Shown one piece after another: positions 8,356 to 20,084 of a DNA stretch of 64,000 nt. Numbering within the stretch: the stretch's first letter is position 1; each line of letters starts with the position of its first letter. The notes beneath the pieces were generated by a model. The model saw only the letters and a list, made by a program, of their open reading frames with translations, was not told the DNA's origin and did no database searches. The DNA is taken from assembly GCF_022346945.1 (NCBI RefSeq), contig NZ_JAKRNI010000002.1, positions 124,001 through 188,000 of the forward strand, given 5' to 3'. The position numbers and the translations under genes are program-made. The DNA is from Microbacterium sp. ACRRU. Its GTDB lineage: Bacteria > Actinomycetota > Actinomycetes > Actinomycetales > Microbacteriaceae.

Positions 8356-8506
8356 GGGGTGCTCCGGGGGTCGGTTCGCGGCGGGTTCCGCGGTGATTCC
8401 ATCCCAGCGACAGCGCTGCGATCGGGGCAGTGTCGCCGCGTCACCGGCATCCCGGAAGAAGTGCCGCCTCACCCATGACGAATGTCACGGCCGTACAGTG
8501 GCCGGG

Positions 8507-9688
8507 GTGAGCACCCCCGCCGCCACCACGTCGTACGCCCGCGATGTCCGGGTGACCTGGTGGTACACGGCCGGGTCGATCCTGCTGTTCCATGTGACGG
8601 CGATCGGGATCTGGTCGGTGCCGATGCTCGTGCGTCCGACCCTGCTGCCGGCGCCCCTCGCGATCGGCCTGTTCTTCGCCGGTTCGGCCGCTTCGTTCGC
8701 CGCGGCGACCGCTCTCCTCACGCGGTACCGGCGCGAGCCCGTGGACGGCGGGGACGACATCCGAACCCGTCCGCCCTGGGTCCTCGTCCTCGTCGGAGTC
8801 GCCGCGGCGACGGCGATGGCGTTCGGCACGGGGTCGGTGGTCCTGGGCACGTGCATCGCGGCCTACATCCTGTGCCTGGTGCGGTGGCGCAACGGCATCC
8901 GTCTGCGCCTGGTGACCCTGCTCATGGTCGTCATCGTCGCCGTCTGGATCGTGGATGCCACCCGCGTCACCCCCGCGGGCGACGCCGCCGCCCTGTTCGG
9001 GATCGTGCTGTTCGTCGCGCTGCTGCCGACGATCGCGGCGACCTCGCTCTGGTGGTGGGACATCGTGCGCGAGCTCGACCGCGCGCGCCGTGCGGAGGGG
9101 CGCCTCGCCGCCGCGCAGGAGCGGCTCCGCCTCGCGAGCGACCTCCACGACCTCCAGGGCCACCACCTGCAGGTGATCGCGCTGCAGCTGGAACTGGCCG
9201 AGAAGATGATGGGGCGCGACCCCGAGGCGGCCGTCGAGCAGGTGCGAGCCGCACGCGCCAGCGTCGACGAAGCGCGCCGCGGAACACGCGACCTCGCGAC
9301 CCGTTTCCGGGGTGTGCCGCTGCCCGACGAACTCGCCAACGCCGCCGACCTGCTCCGCGCCGCCGGCCTCACGGTCGAGCTGCTGATCGACGCCGAGGCC
9401 GGCCGCGCGCCGGCTGACGTGCTCGGCCCGGTGATCCGCGAGGCGACGACCAATGTGCTCAAGCACGGCGGGGGAGTCTCGGCATCCCTCGCCCTCGCCC
9501 GCCACCGCGGCGAGTGGGTGCTCACCGTCGAGAACGACCTCCCGTCACCCGACTCGCCCGCGGGCGAAGGAGCGGGCCTGGCCGGAATGGCCGAGCGCGT
9601 CGGCTCCGTCGGAGGATCGATGGATGCCGCCCGCGCGGGCGACCTGTTCCGGGTCACGGTGCGGGTGCCCGAGGAGGTGCGCGCGTGA
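8507..9688 (+). CDS. Sensor histidine kinase, DesK/NarX (HisKA_3) type
   Basis: A 393-residue membrane sensor. The N-terminal half has about six hydrophobic helices. A dimerisation helix with the phospho-acceptor His in RLASDLHDLQGHHLQVIA and an ATP-binding domain with the N-box REATTNVLKHGG and a glycine-rich GEGAGLAGMAERV follow. It phosphorylates the response regulator encoded next, whose GTG start overlaps the kinase stop codon (GTGA). The GTG at 8507 gives a natural N-terminus before the first helix. The stimulus is not evident; DesK-type kinases often sense membrane state. Confidence 0.88.
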   Translation: MSTPAATTSYARDVRVTWWYTAGSILLFHVTAIGIWSVPMLVRPTLLPAPLAIGLFFAGSAASFAAATALLTRYRREPVDGGDDIRTRPPWVLVLVGVAAATAMAFGTGSVVLGTCIAAYILCLVRWRNGIRLRLVTLLMVVIVAVWIVDATRVTPAGDAAALFGIVLFVALLPTIAATSLWWWDIVRELDRARRAEGRLAAAQERLRLASDLHDLQGHHLQVIALQLELAEKMMGRDPEAAVEQVRAARASVDEARRGTRDLATRFRGVPLPDELANAADLLRAAGLTVELLIDAEAGRAPADVLGPVIREATTNVLKHGGGVSASLALARHRGEWVLTVENDLPSPDSPAGEGAGLAGMAERVGSVGGSMDAARAGDLFRVTVRVPEEVRA

Positions 9689-10286
9689 TCCGGGTGCTCA
9701 TCGCCGACGACGAGGACATGATCCGCACGGCGCTCGCCGCGCTCCTGCGGCTGGAAGACGACCTCGACGTCGTCGCCGAATGCCGCGACGGCGAGACCGC
9801 GCTCGCCGAAGCAGAGCGTCTCCGACCCGACGTGTGCCTGCTCGACCTCGAGATGCCCGGAATGGACGGTGTCGACACCGCCGCGCGCATCCTGCGACGC
9901 GTCCCCTCGCGCTGCGTCATCGTGACGCGCCACGCCCGGCCCGGTGTGCTGCGGCGGGCGCTCGGGGCTGGAGTCGACGGGTTCCTGCCCAAGTCGCGAC
10001 CGGCGGATGACGTGGCCGCGGTGATCCGCGAGGTCGCCGCCGGGCGCCGGTACGTCGACCCCGAGATCGCCGCCGACGCCCTGAGCGACGAACGCAGCCC
10101 CCTCACCGACCGGGAGCTCGACGTGCTCCGCGCCGGCGCCCGCGGGGAGACGGTCGCCGAGATCGCGGCATCCCTGCACCTGTCGGCCGGCACCGTGCGC
10201 AACCACGTCTCTCGGTGCTGGGCAAACTCGGTCTGGCGAGCCGGCAGCAGGCGACGATTCACGCGCGCGAGCGCGGGTGGATCTGA
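9685..10286 (+). pseudogene. NarL/FixJ response regulator with an apparent one-base frameshift in its HTH
   Basis: The receiver domain is intact (IADDEDMIRTAL, phospho-acceptor Asp in CLLDLEMPGMDG, switch Lys in GFLPKSRPADD), followed by a LuxR HTH (LTDRELDVLRAGARGETVAE). At about 10210-10213 the frame breaks: read as given it becomes NHVSRCWANSVWR and runs to 10350. Adding one base gives VLGKLGLASRQQATIHARER and a stop at 10284-10286, the normal family ending and a normal 200-residue length. Either a real deletion removed the recognition-helix end or this is a sequencing error. The gene is coupled to the upstream kinase. Confidence 0.85.
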
Positions 10287-10342
10287 CGCCGGACGCGTCC
10301 GGGCCATTCAGCCCCGTCTAGTAGGGTGGACCCCTGGCGAGA

Positions 10343-10360
10343 TCTCTTGATATCGAGAGA
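10343..10360. promoter_or_regulatory. Palindromic operator-like site upstream of sucCD
   Basis: TCTCTTGATATCGAGAGA is an 18-base near-perfect palindrome 43 bases before the sucC start. A TAGGGT (10322-10327) just upstream could serve as a -10 box, so the site would overlap the transcription start. The same palindrome, inverted and with one change, precedes icd at 46426-46443. Confidence 0.65.
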
Positions 10361-10402
10361 TTCGTCTCCTCCCACCACCGATCGCCCAGCGAAGGATTGT
10401 CC

Positions 10403-12480
<2,078 letters not shown>

Positions 12481-12493
12481 CGCTCCCGCTCCC

Positions 12494-12522
12494 GGGCCCG
12501 GATGCCATTGGCATCCGGGCCC
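12494..12522 (+). terminator. sucCD terminator
   Basis: GGGCCCGGATGCC pairs with GGCATCCGGGCCC around a 3-base ATT loop, 13 bases after the sucD stop. It is followed by TTCGCTGTTT. The stem core is the GGATGCC/GGCATCC word common in this genome. Confidence 0.85.
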
Positions 12523-12613
12523 TTCGCTGTTTCGGGGTGTGCGCTCGACCCGAACGTGCGCTTTCGCCGCGGGCGACGGAGCCCCGCCGACCGGGCCGCG
12601 ACCAGACGCGAAA

Positions 12614-12643
12614 GGGGCCCGGATGCCATGGCATCCGGGCCCC
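12614..12643 (-). terminator. Terminator of the NCS2 permease gene
   Basis: GGGGCCCGGATGCCA and TGGCATCCGGGCCCC form a perfect 30-base palindrome 14 bases past the permease stop on the minus strand. It faces the sucCD terminator about 90 bases away, so the convergent operons each have their own hairpin. Confidence 0.75.
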
Positions 12644-12657
12644 AGAGACGGCGCGGG

Positions 12658-14109
12658 TTAGCCGAGCAGCGACTCCACAGGGCCGCGCGCGAAGAAGACG
12701 ACGAACCCGGCGGCCACGATCCACAGCAGCGGGCTCACCCGGCGGGCGCGACCCGACAGGGCCTGGACGACGACCCAGCTGACGAATCCCGCACCGATGC
12801 CGTTCGCGATCGAGTAGGTCAGCGGCATGACCGTCACGGTCAGGAACACCGGAACGAGGACCGACAGGTCGCTGAGGTCGACGTGACGGATCTGCCCCAT
12901 CATGAGCGCCCCGACGATGACCAGCGCTGCGGCGGCGATCTCGGTGGGGACGATGCTCGTCAGCGGCGTGAAGAACATCGCGAGCAGGAACAGTCCGCCC
13001 GTCACGACGTTCGCGAGGCCCGTCCGCGCGCCCTCGCCGATGCCCGAGCCCGACTCGATGAACACCGTGTTCGACGACGAGGACGTCGCACCGCCCGCAA
13101 CCGCGCCGATGCCCTCGATGACCAGGGCCGATCGCAGACGCGGGAAGGTGCCGTCGGGGGATGCCAGTCCCGCTTCGCGGGAAAGCCCCGTCATCGTGCC
13201 CATGGCGTCGAAGAAGTTCGTGAAGACGAGCGTGAAGACCAGCATGAGCGCGGCCAGTACGCCGATGCGGCCGAACGAGCCGACGAGGTCGACCTGACCG
13301 ACCAGCGAGAGGTCGGGGAGCCCGACCCACTGCGACGGCAGGGTCGGGACGCTGAGGCCCCACCCGCCGGGGTTGTCTTCCGAACGGGCTCCGAGCTGGG
13401 CGATGGCCTCCACGACCACGGCGATCACGGTGCCGCTGAGCAGACCGATGAGCAGCGCGGCCTTGACCTTGCGGACCATGAGGACAGCCGTGATCAGCAG
13501 CGTGAGCACGAACAGCGCGGTCGGAATCGTCGCGATCGACCCCTGCACCCCCAGGCCCACCGGGGGCGACGAGAGTCCGGTGGCGGTGACGAGCCCGCTG
13601 TCGACGAAGCCGATGAACGCGATGAACAGACCGATGCCGACCGTGATCGCCGTCTTGAGCGCCAGAGGCACGGCCTCGAAGATCATGCGGCGCAGACCCG
13701 TGATGGCGAGCAGCACAATGATGAGGCCGTTGATGACGACCAGGCCCATCGCCTCGGGCCACGTGACCCCGCCGACGATGCCGACCGCGAGGAACGAGTT
13801 GATGCCGAGCCCCGCGGCGAAGGCGAACGGCAGGCGAGTGACCAGGCCGAACAGCATCGTCATCACGCCCGCGGTGAGCGCCGTGACGGCGGCGACCTGC
13901 GGGAAACCCAGCTCATTGCCGGCGACGTCGGGCGTGCCCGACAGGATGATCGGGTTCAGGATGACGATGTAGGCCATCGTCACAAAGGTGACCACGCCAC
14001 CGCGCACCTCGGCGCCGACGGACGAGCCGCGCGCGGTGATCTCGAAGAACCGGTCGAGCGCGTTCTTCGGTGCGGGGGCGGCGGTGGTCTCGGGAGCGGA
14101 CGTGCTCAT
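12658..14109 (-). CDS. NCS2 family (AzgA-like) guanine/hypoxanthine permease
   Basis: A 483-residue membrane protein with about 12-14 helices. [18 protein letters not shown] near residue 37 and [15 protein letters not shown] near 98 are the AzgA-type signatures, and the internal [20 protein letters not shown] is the conserved substrate-site region. It probably imports hypoxanthine, guanine or adenine by proton symport. It is divergently transcribed from a deazaflavin-type oxidoreductase gene 66 bases away and lies within a few kb of purN and purH, a loose purine context. Confidence 0.9.
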   Translation of the reverse strand: MSTSAPETTAAPAPKNALDRFFEITARGSSVGAEVRGGVVTFVTMAYIVILNPIILSGTPDVAGNELGFPQVAAVTALTAGVMTMLFGLVTRLPFAFAAGLGINSFLAVGIVGGVTWPEAMGLVVINGLIIVLLAITGLRRMIFEAVPLALKTAITVGIGLFIAFIGFVDSGLVTATGLSSPPVGLGVQGSIATIPTALFVLTLLITAVLMVRKVKAALLIGLLSGTVIAVVVEAIAQLGARSEDNPGGWGLSVPTLPSQWVGLPDLSLVGQVDLVGSFGRIGVLAALMLVFTLVFTNFFDAMGTMTGLSREAGLASPDGTFPRLRSALVIEGIGAVAGGATSSSSNTVFIESGSGIGEGARTGLANVVTGGLFLLAMFFTPLTSIVPTEIAAAALVIVGALMMGQIRHVDLSDLSVLVPVFLTVTVMPLTYSIANGIGAGFVSWVVVQALSGRARRVSPLLWIVAAGFVVFFARGPVESLLG

Positions 14110-14175
14110 GGAAAGCTCCAGGAAAAGAGGGGAGAGGCGATGCCGGGGAGGGGGAGCGGGCCTATCGTGGGGGAC

Positions 14176-14613
14176 ATGCCGCTCTCAGGAGAGTATCTGC
14201 CCAGTACCAGCGAATGGGCCCGCACGCAGGCCGAGACCTTCGAGGCCACGGGTGGCCAGGAGGCCGCGGAGCTGCGGGGTGTTCCCATCATCGTCCTCAC
14301 GACCGTCGGAGCAAAAACGGGGGGCCTGCGCAAGACCGCCCTCATGCGCGTCGAGCATGACGGTCGGTATCTCGTCGTGGCATCCAAAGGAGGAGCCCCC
14401 GAGCATCCCGCCTGGTTCTACAACCTCGTGAAGAACCCGCGCGTCGAGCTGCAGGACGGCGACGTCAAGCGCGAGTACGAGGCGCACCAGGCCGAGGGCG
14501 CCGAACGTGACGAGTGGTGGGCGCGGGCGGTCGCGGTCTGGCCCGACTACGACGAGTACCAGCGCAAGACCGAGCGCCGCATCGAGATCTTCGTCCTCGA
14601 GCCCGTCGACTGA
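14176..14613 (+). CDS. Nitroreductase-family deazaflavin (F420)-dependent oxidoreductase
   Basis: A 145-residue split-barrel protein of the Ddn-like family. [21 protein letters not shown] and the segment [21 protein letters not shown] are diagnostic for this group, which uses F420 (or sometimes F420-like cofactors) to reduce small molecules. The substrate is unknown. The ATG at 14176 leaves a normal N-terminus. An R1 inverted repeat follows 12 bases after the stop codon, where it could also act as a terminator. Confidence 0.88.
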   Translation: MPLSGEYLPSTSEWARTQAETFEATGGQEAAELRGVPIIVLTTVGAKTGGLRKTALMRVEHDGRYLVVASKGGAPEHPAWFYNLVKNPRVELQDGDVKREYEAHQAEGAERDEWWARAVAVWPDYDEYQRKTERRIEIFVLEPVD

Positions 14614-14625
14614 CCGCCCCGCCCC

Positions 14626-14689
14626 GCGTGAGTCGCCAGAATTTGTCGCCTCGGAAGCCCCGTGGGCGACAAATCTTGGCGACTCACGC
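14626..14689. repeat. Intergenic inverted repeat, family R1 copy 2
   Basis: GCGTGAGTCGCCAGAATTTGTCGCC pairs with GGCGACAAATCTTGGCGACTCACGC across a central spacer. The inner words match copy 1 at 1051-1116 while the outer ends differ. It lies between two genes of the same orientation. Confidence 0.85.
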
Positions 14690-14780
14690 CACTCGGGCGA
14701 CTCGGGCGAGACGCGCGAATCGCTCCGCCCGCCGCGCCTGAGGGGCGGTGTCGGACGGCGCGGGTAGGGTCGGTCTGCTC

Positions 14781-16337
14781 ATGCATCGTCTCCTCGTCGC
14801 CCTCCTCGCCGCCCTCGACGCGCTCCTGGCCGCCGCGGTCGGCCTCGCCGTCGTGCTGGCCCCGTTGGCGCTCCTGTGGGTGTTCGCGCTGGGCGACGCC
14901 GATTGGTCGGCGTTGTGGCCCGCGGCGGCCGCCGTGTGGCACCTGGGGCACTTCGTCCCGATCACGGTGACCCTGCCCGACACGTACCTCGCGGCGACGG
15001 GGGTCGACCCGGCGCTCGCGACGTTCACGCTGTCGCTGGCACCCCTCGCTTTCGCGGTGTTCACCGGGCTGTTCGCCGCTCGCTCCGGCAAGCGTGCAGC
15101 CGAGTCGGGCGCCGCGCTGACCGGCTGGCTATCCGGGTCGCTCGTCTTCACGGGGCTCGCCGCGCTCGTCGCGGTGTCGTCGTCCGCCCCGCTGGTCTCG
15201 TTCGAGGTCTGGCACGCGATCCTGTTCCCCGCGCTCGTGTTCGCCCTCCCGGCGTTCGTGGGCGCCGCCACCGGGGCCTGGCGGGTGGGCGACGACGGTC
15301 CGGTCGATCGGCTCCGCGGCTGGCGCGACCGGATGCCGGCATCCTGGGCGCCCGTGCCGACCCTCATCCTTCAGGGCATCGCGGTGGTCGCCCTCGGCCT
15401 GATGGCGGTGGGCGGGATCGTCGTCGCGGCGGGTCTTCTCGCGCGGGGACAGCAGATCATCGGCCTGTTCCAGGCGAGCAACGTCGACGCGATCGGTGCG
15501 ACCGTGCTCGCCCTCGGTCAGCTCCTCTACCTCCCGACGCTCGTGCTGTGGGCGGTGTCGTTCGCCGCCGGTCCCGGGTTCGCCGTGGGCGTCGGCACCG
15601 CGGTCACCCCCGCGGCGACGCAGGTGGGGGCGATGCCCGCGATTCCCGTCCTGGGCATCATTCCGGAGGCGACATCGCCCTGGTTGCTGATGCTGGCGCT
15701 GCTTCCCGTTGCCGTCGGCGCGCTGACCGGATGGATCCTGCGGTCTCAGTTTCCCGAGCGCGACGGGCACACGCCCGTCGGGCCGCGACTCACCGTGGCG
15801 CTGTCTGTCGCCGTCCTGACCGGGGGAGCGGGGGCGCTGATCGCCGTTCTCTCGAGCGGGGCGATCGGGCCCGGCCGCCTGGCCGCGACGGGTCCGGAGC
15901 CGGGGCCGCTCGCGCTCGCCCTCGGCCTCGAGGTGCTGGTCGGCCTCGGCATCCTGCTGCTCTCGCCGCGCCCGCCGCGGTCGCGGCGCGGGTCGGCGGA
16001 GATCCCCAGCGGCTCACTCACGAGCGAGCGCGAGCGCGAGCGCGAGCTCGACCACGACGAGGCGCGGATGCGATGGTCCGGCTCCGCGCCCGCGGCACCG
16101 TTCGCGTGGGCCGTCGGGTCGGCGGATGACCGCGCGCACATCGACGCCGAGGACAAGCCGGCGGGTGACCGCACGCACGCCGCGGAGGCCGATCCACCCG
16201 CGGGCCCGCACGCCGACGACGACGTGCAGGCTCGGATCCGCGAGGCGTGGGCGCGCATGGAGCCGCTTCCCCGCGAGTGGGGCGACGGCTCCGGAAGCGA
16301 CGCGACCGACGGCCGCGACCCGCGCCCCGTAGACTGA
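14781..16337 (+). CDS. DUF6350 family polytopic membrane protein
   Basis: A 518-residue protein with about ten hydrophobic segments from residue 5 to about 405. A long charged, hydrophilic C-terminal tail follows, starting after [16 protein letters not shown]. It is placed in DUF6350 because of overall architecture and because this family characteristically precedes purN-purH in actinobacteria. Function is unknown. The ATG at 14781 starts the first membrane helix directly; an earlier in-frame start adds eleven unlikely residues. purN begins 5 bases after its stop, implying one operon. Confidence 0.8.
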   Translation: MHRLLVALLAALDALLAAAVGLAVVLAPLALLWVFALGDADWSALWPAAAAVWHLGHFVPITVTLPDTYLAATGVDPALATFTLSLAPLAFAVFTGLFAARSGKRAAESGAALTGWLSGSLVFTGLAALVAVSSSAPLVSFEVWHAILFPALVFALPAFVGAATGAWRVGDDGPVDRLRGWRDRMPASWAPVPTLILQGIAVVALGLMAVGGIVVAAGLLARGQQIIGLFQASNVDAIGATVLALGQLLYLPTLVLWAVSFAAGPGFAVGVGTAVTPAATQVGAMPAIPVLGIIPEATSPWLLMLALLPVAVGALTGWILRSQFPERDGHTPVGPRLTVALSVAVLTGGAGALIAVLSSGAIGPGRLAATGPEPGPLALALGLEVLVGLGILLLSPRPPRSRRGSAEIPSGSLTSERERERELDHDEARMRWSGSAPAAPFAWAVGSADDRAHIDAEDKPAGDRTHAAEADPPAGPHADDDVQARIREAWARMEPLPREWGDGSGSDATDGRDPRPVD

Positions 16338-16342
16338 CCTCC

Positions 16343-16942
16343 GTGCTCACGGTCGCCGTTCTCATCTCCGGCACCGGCTCCAACCTCCGCGCCCTGCTCG
16401 AGGCGGCTGCCGCCTCCGACTTCCCGGCGCGCGTGATCGCGGTCGGTGCCGACCGCGAAGCCGAGGGCTTTGCCCACGCGGAGCACTTCGGCATCCCGAC
16501 CTTCCTGGTGCCGTTCGACGCCTTCGCGTCGCGGGCGGAGTGGGGCGCCGAGCTCGGTGCGCAGCTGCGCGTGTGGCAGCCCGATCTCGTCGTGCTGAGC
16601 GGACTCATGCGCCTGCTGCCGGCCGATCTCGTCGCCGAGTGGGAACCGCGCATCATCAACACCCACCCGGCCTACCTGCCCGAGTTTCCCGGCGCCCACG
16701 GCGTGCGCGATGCGCTTCGCGCGGGCGCGACCCAAACCGGTGCGAGCGTCATCGTCGTCGACTCGGGCGTCGACACGGGGCCGATCCTCGCGCAGGAGCG
16801 GATCCCCGTCCTCCCCGGCGACGACGAGACCTCGCTCCACGACCGCATCAAGCCCGTCGAACGACGTCTGCTGATCGACGTCGTCCGTCGCATCGCCGAG
16901 GGCGACCTCGATCTGGATGCCGTGGCATCCCGCACCCCCTGA
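16343..16942 (+). CDS. purN: Phosphoribosylglycinamide formyltransferase
   Basis: A 199-residue enzyme transferring a formyl group from 10-formyl-THF to GAR in purine synthesis. The N-terminal [16 protein letters not shown] binds the substrate phosphate, [13 protein letters not shown] holds the catalytic Asn and His, and SGVDTGPIL holds the catalytic Asp. The GTG start at 16343 is set by family alignment, with VAVLISG as residues 4-10. The position usually read TVH before the Asp loop is SVI here. It sits between the DUF6350 gene and purH, 63 bases before purH. Confidence 0.95.
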   Translation: MLTVAVLISGTGSNLRALLEAAAASDFPARVIAVGADREAEGFAHAEHFGIPTFLVPFDAFASRAEWGAELGAQLRVWQPDLVVLSGLMRLLPADLVAEWEPRIINTHPAYLPEFPGAHGVRDALRAGATQTGASVIVVDSGVDTGPILAQERIPVLPGDDETSLHDRIKPVERRLLIDVVRRIAEGDLDLDAVASRTP

Positions 16943-17005
16943 ACCTCGCGGCGGCCACCCGCCCGCGCCTTCCGAACCCCGACACGAGACACAGGAGCCG
17001 CAGCC

Positions 17006-18616
17006 ATGGCCGGACCCCGCCACGACCCCGCCGACTACCGTCCCCGTGACGTCGTCCCCATCCGCCGCGCGCTGGTGTCGGTGAGCGACAAGACCGGACT
17101 GCTGGACTTCGCCCAGGCCCTCGCGGGGGCGGGCGTCGAGATCGTCTCGACCGGCTCCACCGCCGCGACCATTCGTGACGCCGGTTTCGACGTCACCGAC
17201 GTCTCCGCAGTGACCGGATTCCCCGAGTCGCTCGACGGCCGTGTGAAGACCCTCCACCCGAGCGTGCACGCGGGGCTCCTCGCCGACCTGCGCCTGGCCA
17301 GTCACGAAGCGCAGCTCGAAGAGCTCGGTATCCTTCCGTTCGAGCTCGTCGTGGTGAACCTGTACCCGTTCGTCGAGACCGTGGCATCCGGAGCCGAGGG
17401 CGACGACGTCGTGGAGCAGATCGACATCGGGGGCCCCGCGATGGTGCGCGCCTCCGCCAAGAACCACGCCAACGTGGCCATCGTCGTCTCGCCCGAGTCG
17501 TACCCGGCGATCGTCGAGGCCCTGCAGCGCAACGGCGGCACCTCGCTCGTCCAGCGTCGCGAGCTCGCCGCGCGCGCGTTCTCGCACACCGCCGCGTACG
17601 ACACGGCCGTGTCGACGTGGTTCGCCGAGGGGACGCTCGGCGACGACATCGACCTGCCGGCGCATCTGACCATTCAGGCCGAGCGCCTGTCGACCCTGCG
17701 GTACGGGGAGAACTCGCACCAGCGCGCGGCGATCTACACGCGCGTCGGCGGCCACGGCATCGCCCAGGCGACGCAGCTGCAGGGCAAGGAGATGTCGTAC
17801 AACAACTACGTCGACGCCGATGCGGCCCTCCGCGCTGCGTTCGACATGGTCAAGCCCGCCGTCGCCATCATCAAGCACGCCAACCCGTGCGGTATCGCGG
17901 TCACGGCCCCCAACGCGCTCGACCCCATCGCCTCGGCGCACCTGCGCGCGCACGAGTGCGACCCGGTGTCGGCGTTCGGTGGTGTCATCGCCGCGAACCG
18001 TACCGTGACGCTCAAGATGGCCGAGAACCTGCGCGACATCTTCACCGAGGTCATCATCGCCCCCGACTTCGAGCCCGAGGCGCTTGAGGTGTTCAAGCTG
18101 AAGAAGAACCTGCGCGTGCTGCAGCTGCCCGCCGACTGGCGGCAGGAGCCGATGGACGTGCGCCTGGTCTCGGGTGGTCTGCTCCTGCAGGACGCCGATC
18201 GCTTCCCCGACGACATCGAGTCCGTCGCCAAGAACTGGGAGCTCGTCTCGGGCGAGCGGCCCGCCGACGAGGACATGACGAACCTGATCTTCGCGTGGAA
18301 GGCCTGCCGCGCGGTGAAGTCGAACGCGATCGTGCTCGCCAAGGGATCCGCGACCGTCGGCATCGGCATGGGTCAGGTGAACCGCGTCGATTCGTGCCGC
18401 CTGGCGGTGGAGCGAGCCGGTGACCGTGCCGCCGGCTCGATCGCGGCATCCGATGCCTTCTTCCCGTTCGCCGACGGGCCCCAGGTGTTGATCGACGCGG
18501 GGATCTCCGCGATCATCCAGCCCGGCGGTTCAGTGCGGGACTCCGAGGTCGTCGATGCGGCTCGGGCCGCCGGCGTGACGATGTTCTTCACGGGAGAGCG
18601 GCACTTCTTCCACTGA
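17006..18616 (+). CDS. purH: Bifunctional AICAR transformylase/IMP cyclohydrolase
   Basis: A 536-residue enzyme catalysing the last two steps to IMP. The N-terminal MGS-like cyclohydrolase domain shows [31 protein letters not shown] and [15 protein letters not shown]. The C-terminal transformylase domain shows [15 protein letters not shown] and the catalytic KHANPCGIA (Lys-His pair). AGGAG lies ten bases before the ATG at 17006. Its substrate ZMP is the precursor of ZTP, the ligand class of the riboswitch before glyA in this window. Confidence 0.97.
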   Translation: MAGPRHDPADYRPRDVVPIRRALVSVSDKTGLLDFAQALAGAGVEIVSTGSTAATIRDAGFDVTDVSAVTGFPESLDGRVKTLHPSVHAGLLADLRLASHEAQLEELGILPFELVVVNLYPFVETVASGAEGDDVVEQIDIGGPAMVRASAKNHANVAIVVSPESYPAIVEALQRNGGTSLVQRRELAARAFSHTAAYDTAVSTWFAEGTLGDDIDLPAHLTIQAERLSTLRYGENSHQRAAIYTRVGGHGIAQATQLQGKEMSYNNYVDADAALRAAFDMVKPAVAIIKHANPCGIAVTAPNALDPIASAHLRAHECDPVSAFGGVIAANRTVTLKMAENLRDIFTEVIIAPDFEPEALEVFKLKKNLRVLQLPADWRQEPMDVRLVSGGLLLQDADRFPDDIESVAKNWELVSGERPADEDMTNLIFAWKACRAVKSNAIVLAKGSATVGIGMGQVNRVDSCRLAVERAGDRAAGSIAASDAFFPFADGPQVLIDAGISAIIQPGGSVRDSEVVDAARAAGVTMFFTGERHFFH

Positions 18617-18648
18617 CGCCGCTTCCGGCGGGGTTTGGGGCGCAATTC

Positions 18649-18685
18649 GCCGTTTGGGGCGGGGGATGCCGCGCCCCAAACGCCG
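18649..18685. repeat. Intergenic hairpin after purH
   Basis: CGCCGTTTGGGGCG pairs with CGCCCCAAACGCCG-type sequence around GGGGATGC. A further GTTTGGGGCGCAATTC just upstream repeats one arm, so alternative pairings are possible. It lies 33 bases after purH and could terminate it, but the duplicated arm suggests a repeat element. Confidence 0.6.
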
Positions 18686-18713
18686 TTTCGCGCCCGAACC
18701 TCGCGTCGCCGGC

Positions 18714-19229
18714 TCAGGCGCTGAGCGCGATGAGCTTCGCGATCGTGTTGGCGTTGCGTGCGGTGCCGGTCACGCCGAGGCGCTTCTCGAACCATCCCGC
18801 CTGCAGCTTCGAACCGCCGATCCCCTCGGGGTAGCGGACGAACACCTCGCGGCCGTCGAGCACGGCCTCCTCGGGGATGCCGCCGGGGAGATCCAGTCTC
18901 ACCGCGGGGACCGCGTCGAGGAACACCGTCTGCACCCATCGTCCTTCGGCCGCATCGGCGAAAGGATTGCGCGCGTGCGCGTCCGCCAGCTCGGCGTGCG
19001 AACGCACGAGCACCGGAAGGTCGAAGCCGAAGCCTCCGCGCACGGCAGCCTGAGTCGTCCCGGCGACCTCATCGCGGGAGCGGCCGCCATGGTCGAGCAC
19101 GATGTTCCCGGCCACCTGCAGCGTCGTGACCTCACCCAGGCCCGCGGATGCCAGCACCTCGCGTAGCGCGGACATCTTCAGGGCCGTGGGTCCACCGACC
19201 CCGCGTAGCAGTGCGACGGAACGCGCCAT
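18714..19229 (-). CDS. DUF1697 domain protein
   Basis: A 171-residue protein of the DUF1697 family: an opening ARSVALLRGVGG (family norm is YVALLRGINV), MSALREVLASAGLGEVTTL then VAGNIVLD in the first half, and GVTGTARNANTIAKLIAL at the C-terminus, which is the clearest signature. The fold is ferredoxin-like duplicated and the function is unknown. ATG 19229 is chosen over a TTG nine bases upstream. It converges on purH. Confidence 0.88.
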   Translation of the reverse strand: MARSVALLRGVGGPTALKMSALREVLASAGLGEVTTLQVAGNIVLDHGGRSRDEVAGTTQAAVRGGFGFDLPVLVRSHAELADAHARNPFADAAEGRWVQTVFLDAVPAVRLDLPGGIPEEAVLDGREVFVRYPEGIGGSKLQAGWFEKRLGVTGTARNANTIAKLIALSA

Positions 19230-19302
19230 AGGCGTCAATCTACGCGGAGCGGTGCCGGGGACGCACGCAGACGTCAGGGCCGTACAGACCCAGGAACGAC
19301 GA

Positions 19303-19330
19303 CACCCGCCCTCGTCGACGAGGGCGGGTG
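19303..19330 (-). terminator. Terminator of the DUF7882-like operon
   Basis: CACCCGCCCTCGTC and GACGAGGGCGGGTG form a perfect 28-base palindrome 17 bases past the stop of the minus-strand gene at 19347. Confidence 0.8.
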
Positions 19331-19346
19331 CACTGGGGTGGAAGGG

Positions 19347-19688
19347 TCAGGCGGCAGCGGCGAGGGGGGCGCGGTGCGCGCTCTCGTTCTGCTGCCAGGT
19401 GGCGGCGTCGAGCATCAGACCCGATGACATCGCAGCCTGGTCCGCGAGCTGACGCAGGTACGCGCCGGACAGTCGCTCGGCCTCGGGGCTCACGTAGAGG
19501 AATCGCAGCGGGATCGCCGTCTGGATCCAGAGGGTCGTGCGTGCGTGCGAGGCGGCGGCGTCCGTCCACGTGAACGTGAAGGACTCGCTGCGCCGCAGCT
19601 TGGTCGAGGTGACGACCTGAAGGTACTGCAGCAGACGGTCGTCGATTTCGATCGGCTGCGGGTCGGAACCGTAGAAGAGCTTTCCCAT
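19347..19688 (-). CDS. Small Microbacteriaceae protein, DUF7882-like
   Basis: A 113-residue soluble protein starting MGKLFYGSDPQPIEIDDRLL and continuing with LQVVTSTKLRRSESFTFTW. This N-terminus is typical of a family of small Microbacteriaceae proteins now called DUF7882, sometimes mislabelled as ATP-dependent DNA ligase in databases. No ligase motif is present. AGGAG sits five bases before the ATG. A 55-residue membrane-peptide gene lies 25 bases upstream in the same orientation and a perfect palindrome terminates the pair. Confidence 0.75.
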   Translation of the reverse strand: MGKLFYGSDPQPIEIDDRLLQYLQVVTSTKLRRSESFTFTWTDAAASHARTTLWIQTAIPLRFLYVSPEAERLSGAYLRQLADQAAMSSGLMLDAATWQQNESAHRAPLAAAA

Positions 19689-19713
19689 GGTGACTCCTAG
19701 CGTGTGCGGGGGA

Positions 19714-19881
19714 TCAGAGGACGAGGGGGAGGACGGCGCCGGTCGCGCCGACGGAGACCGTGATGGCCGCGGCGACCACGACGGTGGGCATGAGGGGCAC
19801 AGCCGAGCGGTCCGAGACCGGCTGGAAGGTCGAACGCCGCGCGGGCGTGATGCGCATCCGGGCGAGAAGACGGTGGACCAT
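19714..19881 (-). CDS. 55-residue single-pass membrane peptide, unknown
   Basis: A small gene read as MVHRLLARMRITPARRS, then a polar stretch, then a hydrophobic C-terminal helix (PTVVVAAAITVSVGATGAVL). The positive N-terminus and single helix suggest an inner-membrane peptide with its basic end in the cytoplasm. AAAGGGAACC precedes the ATG at 19881. It lies 25 bases upstream of the DUF7882-like gene in the same direction, so the two are probably co-expressed. No family is recognised. Confidence 0.55.
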   Translation of the reverse strand: MVHRLLARMRITPARRSTFQPVSDRSAVPLMPTVVVAAAITVSVGATGAVLPLVL

Positions 19882-19953
19882 CGCGGTTCCCTTTCATGCA
19901 GTGCGGCGGGTTGCCGGTTGGCTGTCAACCCCGGTGATGATCAACATAGCAGG

Positions 19954-19972
19954 TAATTAACATCGTTAGTAA
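19954..19972. promoter_or_regulatory. Candidate MarR operator in an AT-rich divergent promoter
   Basis: TAATTAAC-ATC-GTTAGTAA is an imperfect inverted repeat (six of eight positions) in the 203-base gap between the minus-strand membrane-peptide gene and the plus-strand MarR gene. The surrounding bases are unusually AT-rich for this genome. Binding by the adjacent MarR protein is inference. Confidence 0.4.
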
Positions 19973-20084
19973 ACGAGGTTGAGTGTCGTGTTCATTGACA
20001 TTTGCGAAACCTAATGGTCAGTCTCAGAACTTTAAGGAGTTAGGTATAGTGCTTCGGGGCATGAACAACGTAGGGAGCGGTTCG

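Noticed and set aside
10287..10350. Extension of the response regulator to 10350
   Set aside because: It arises only from the frameshift; the residues after 10213 in that frame match nothing, whereas the shifted frame matches the LuxR family.
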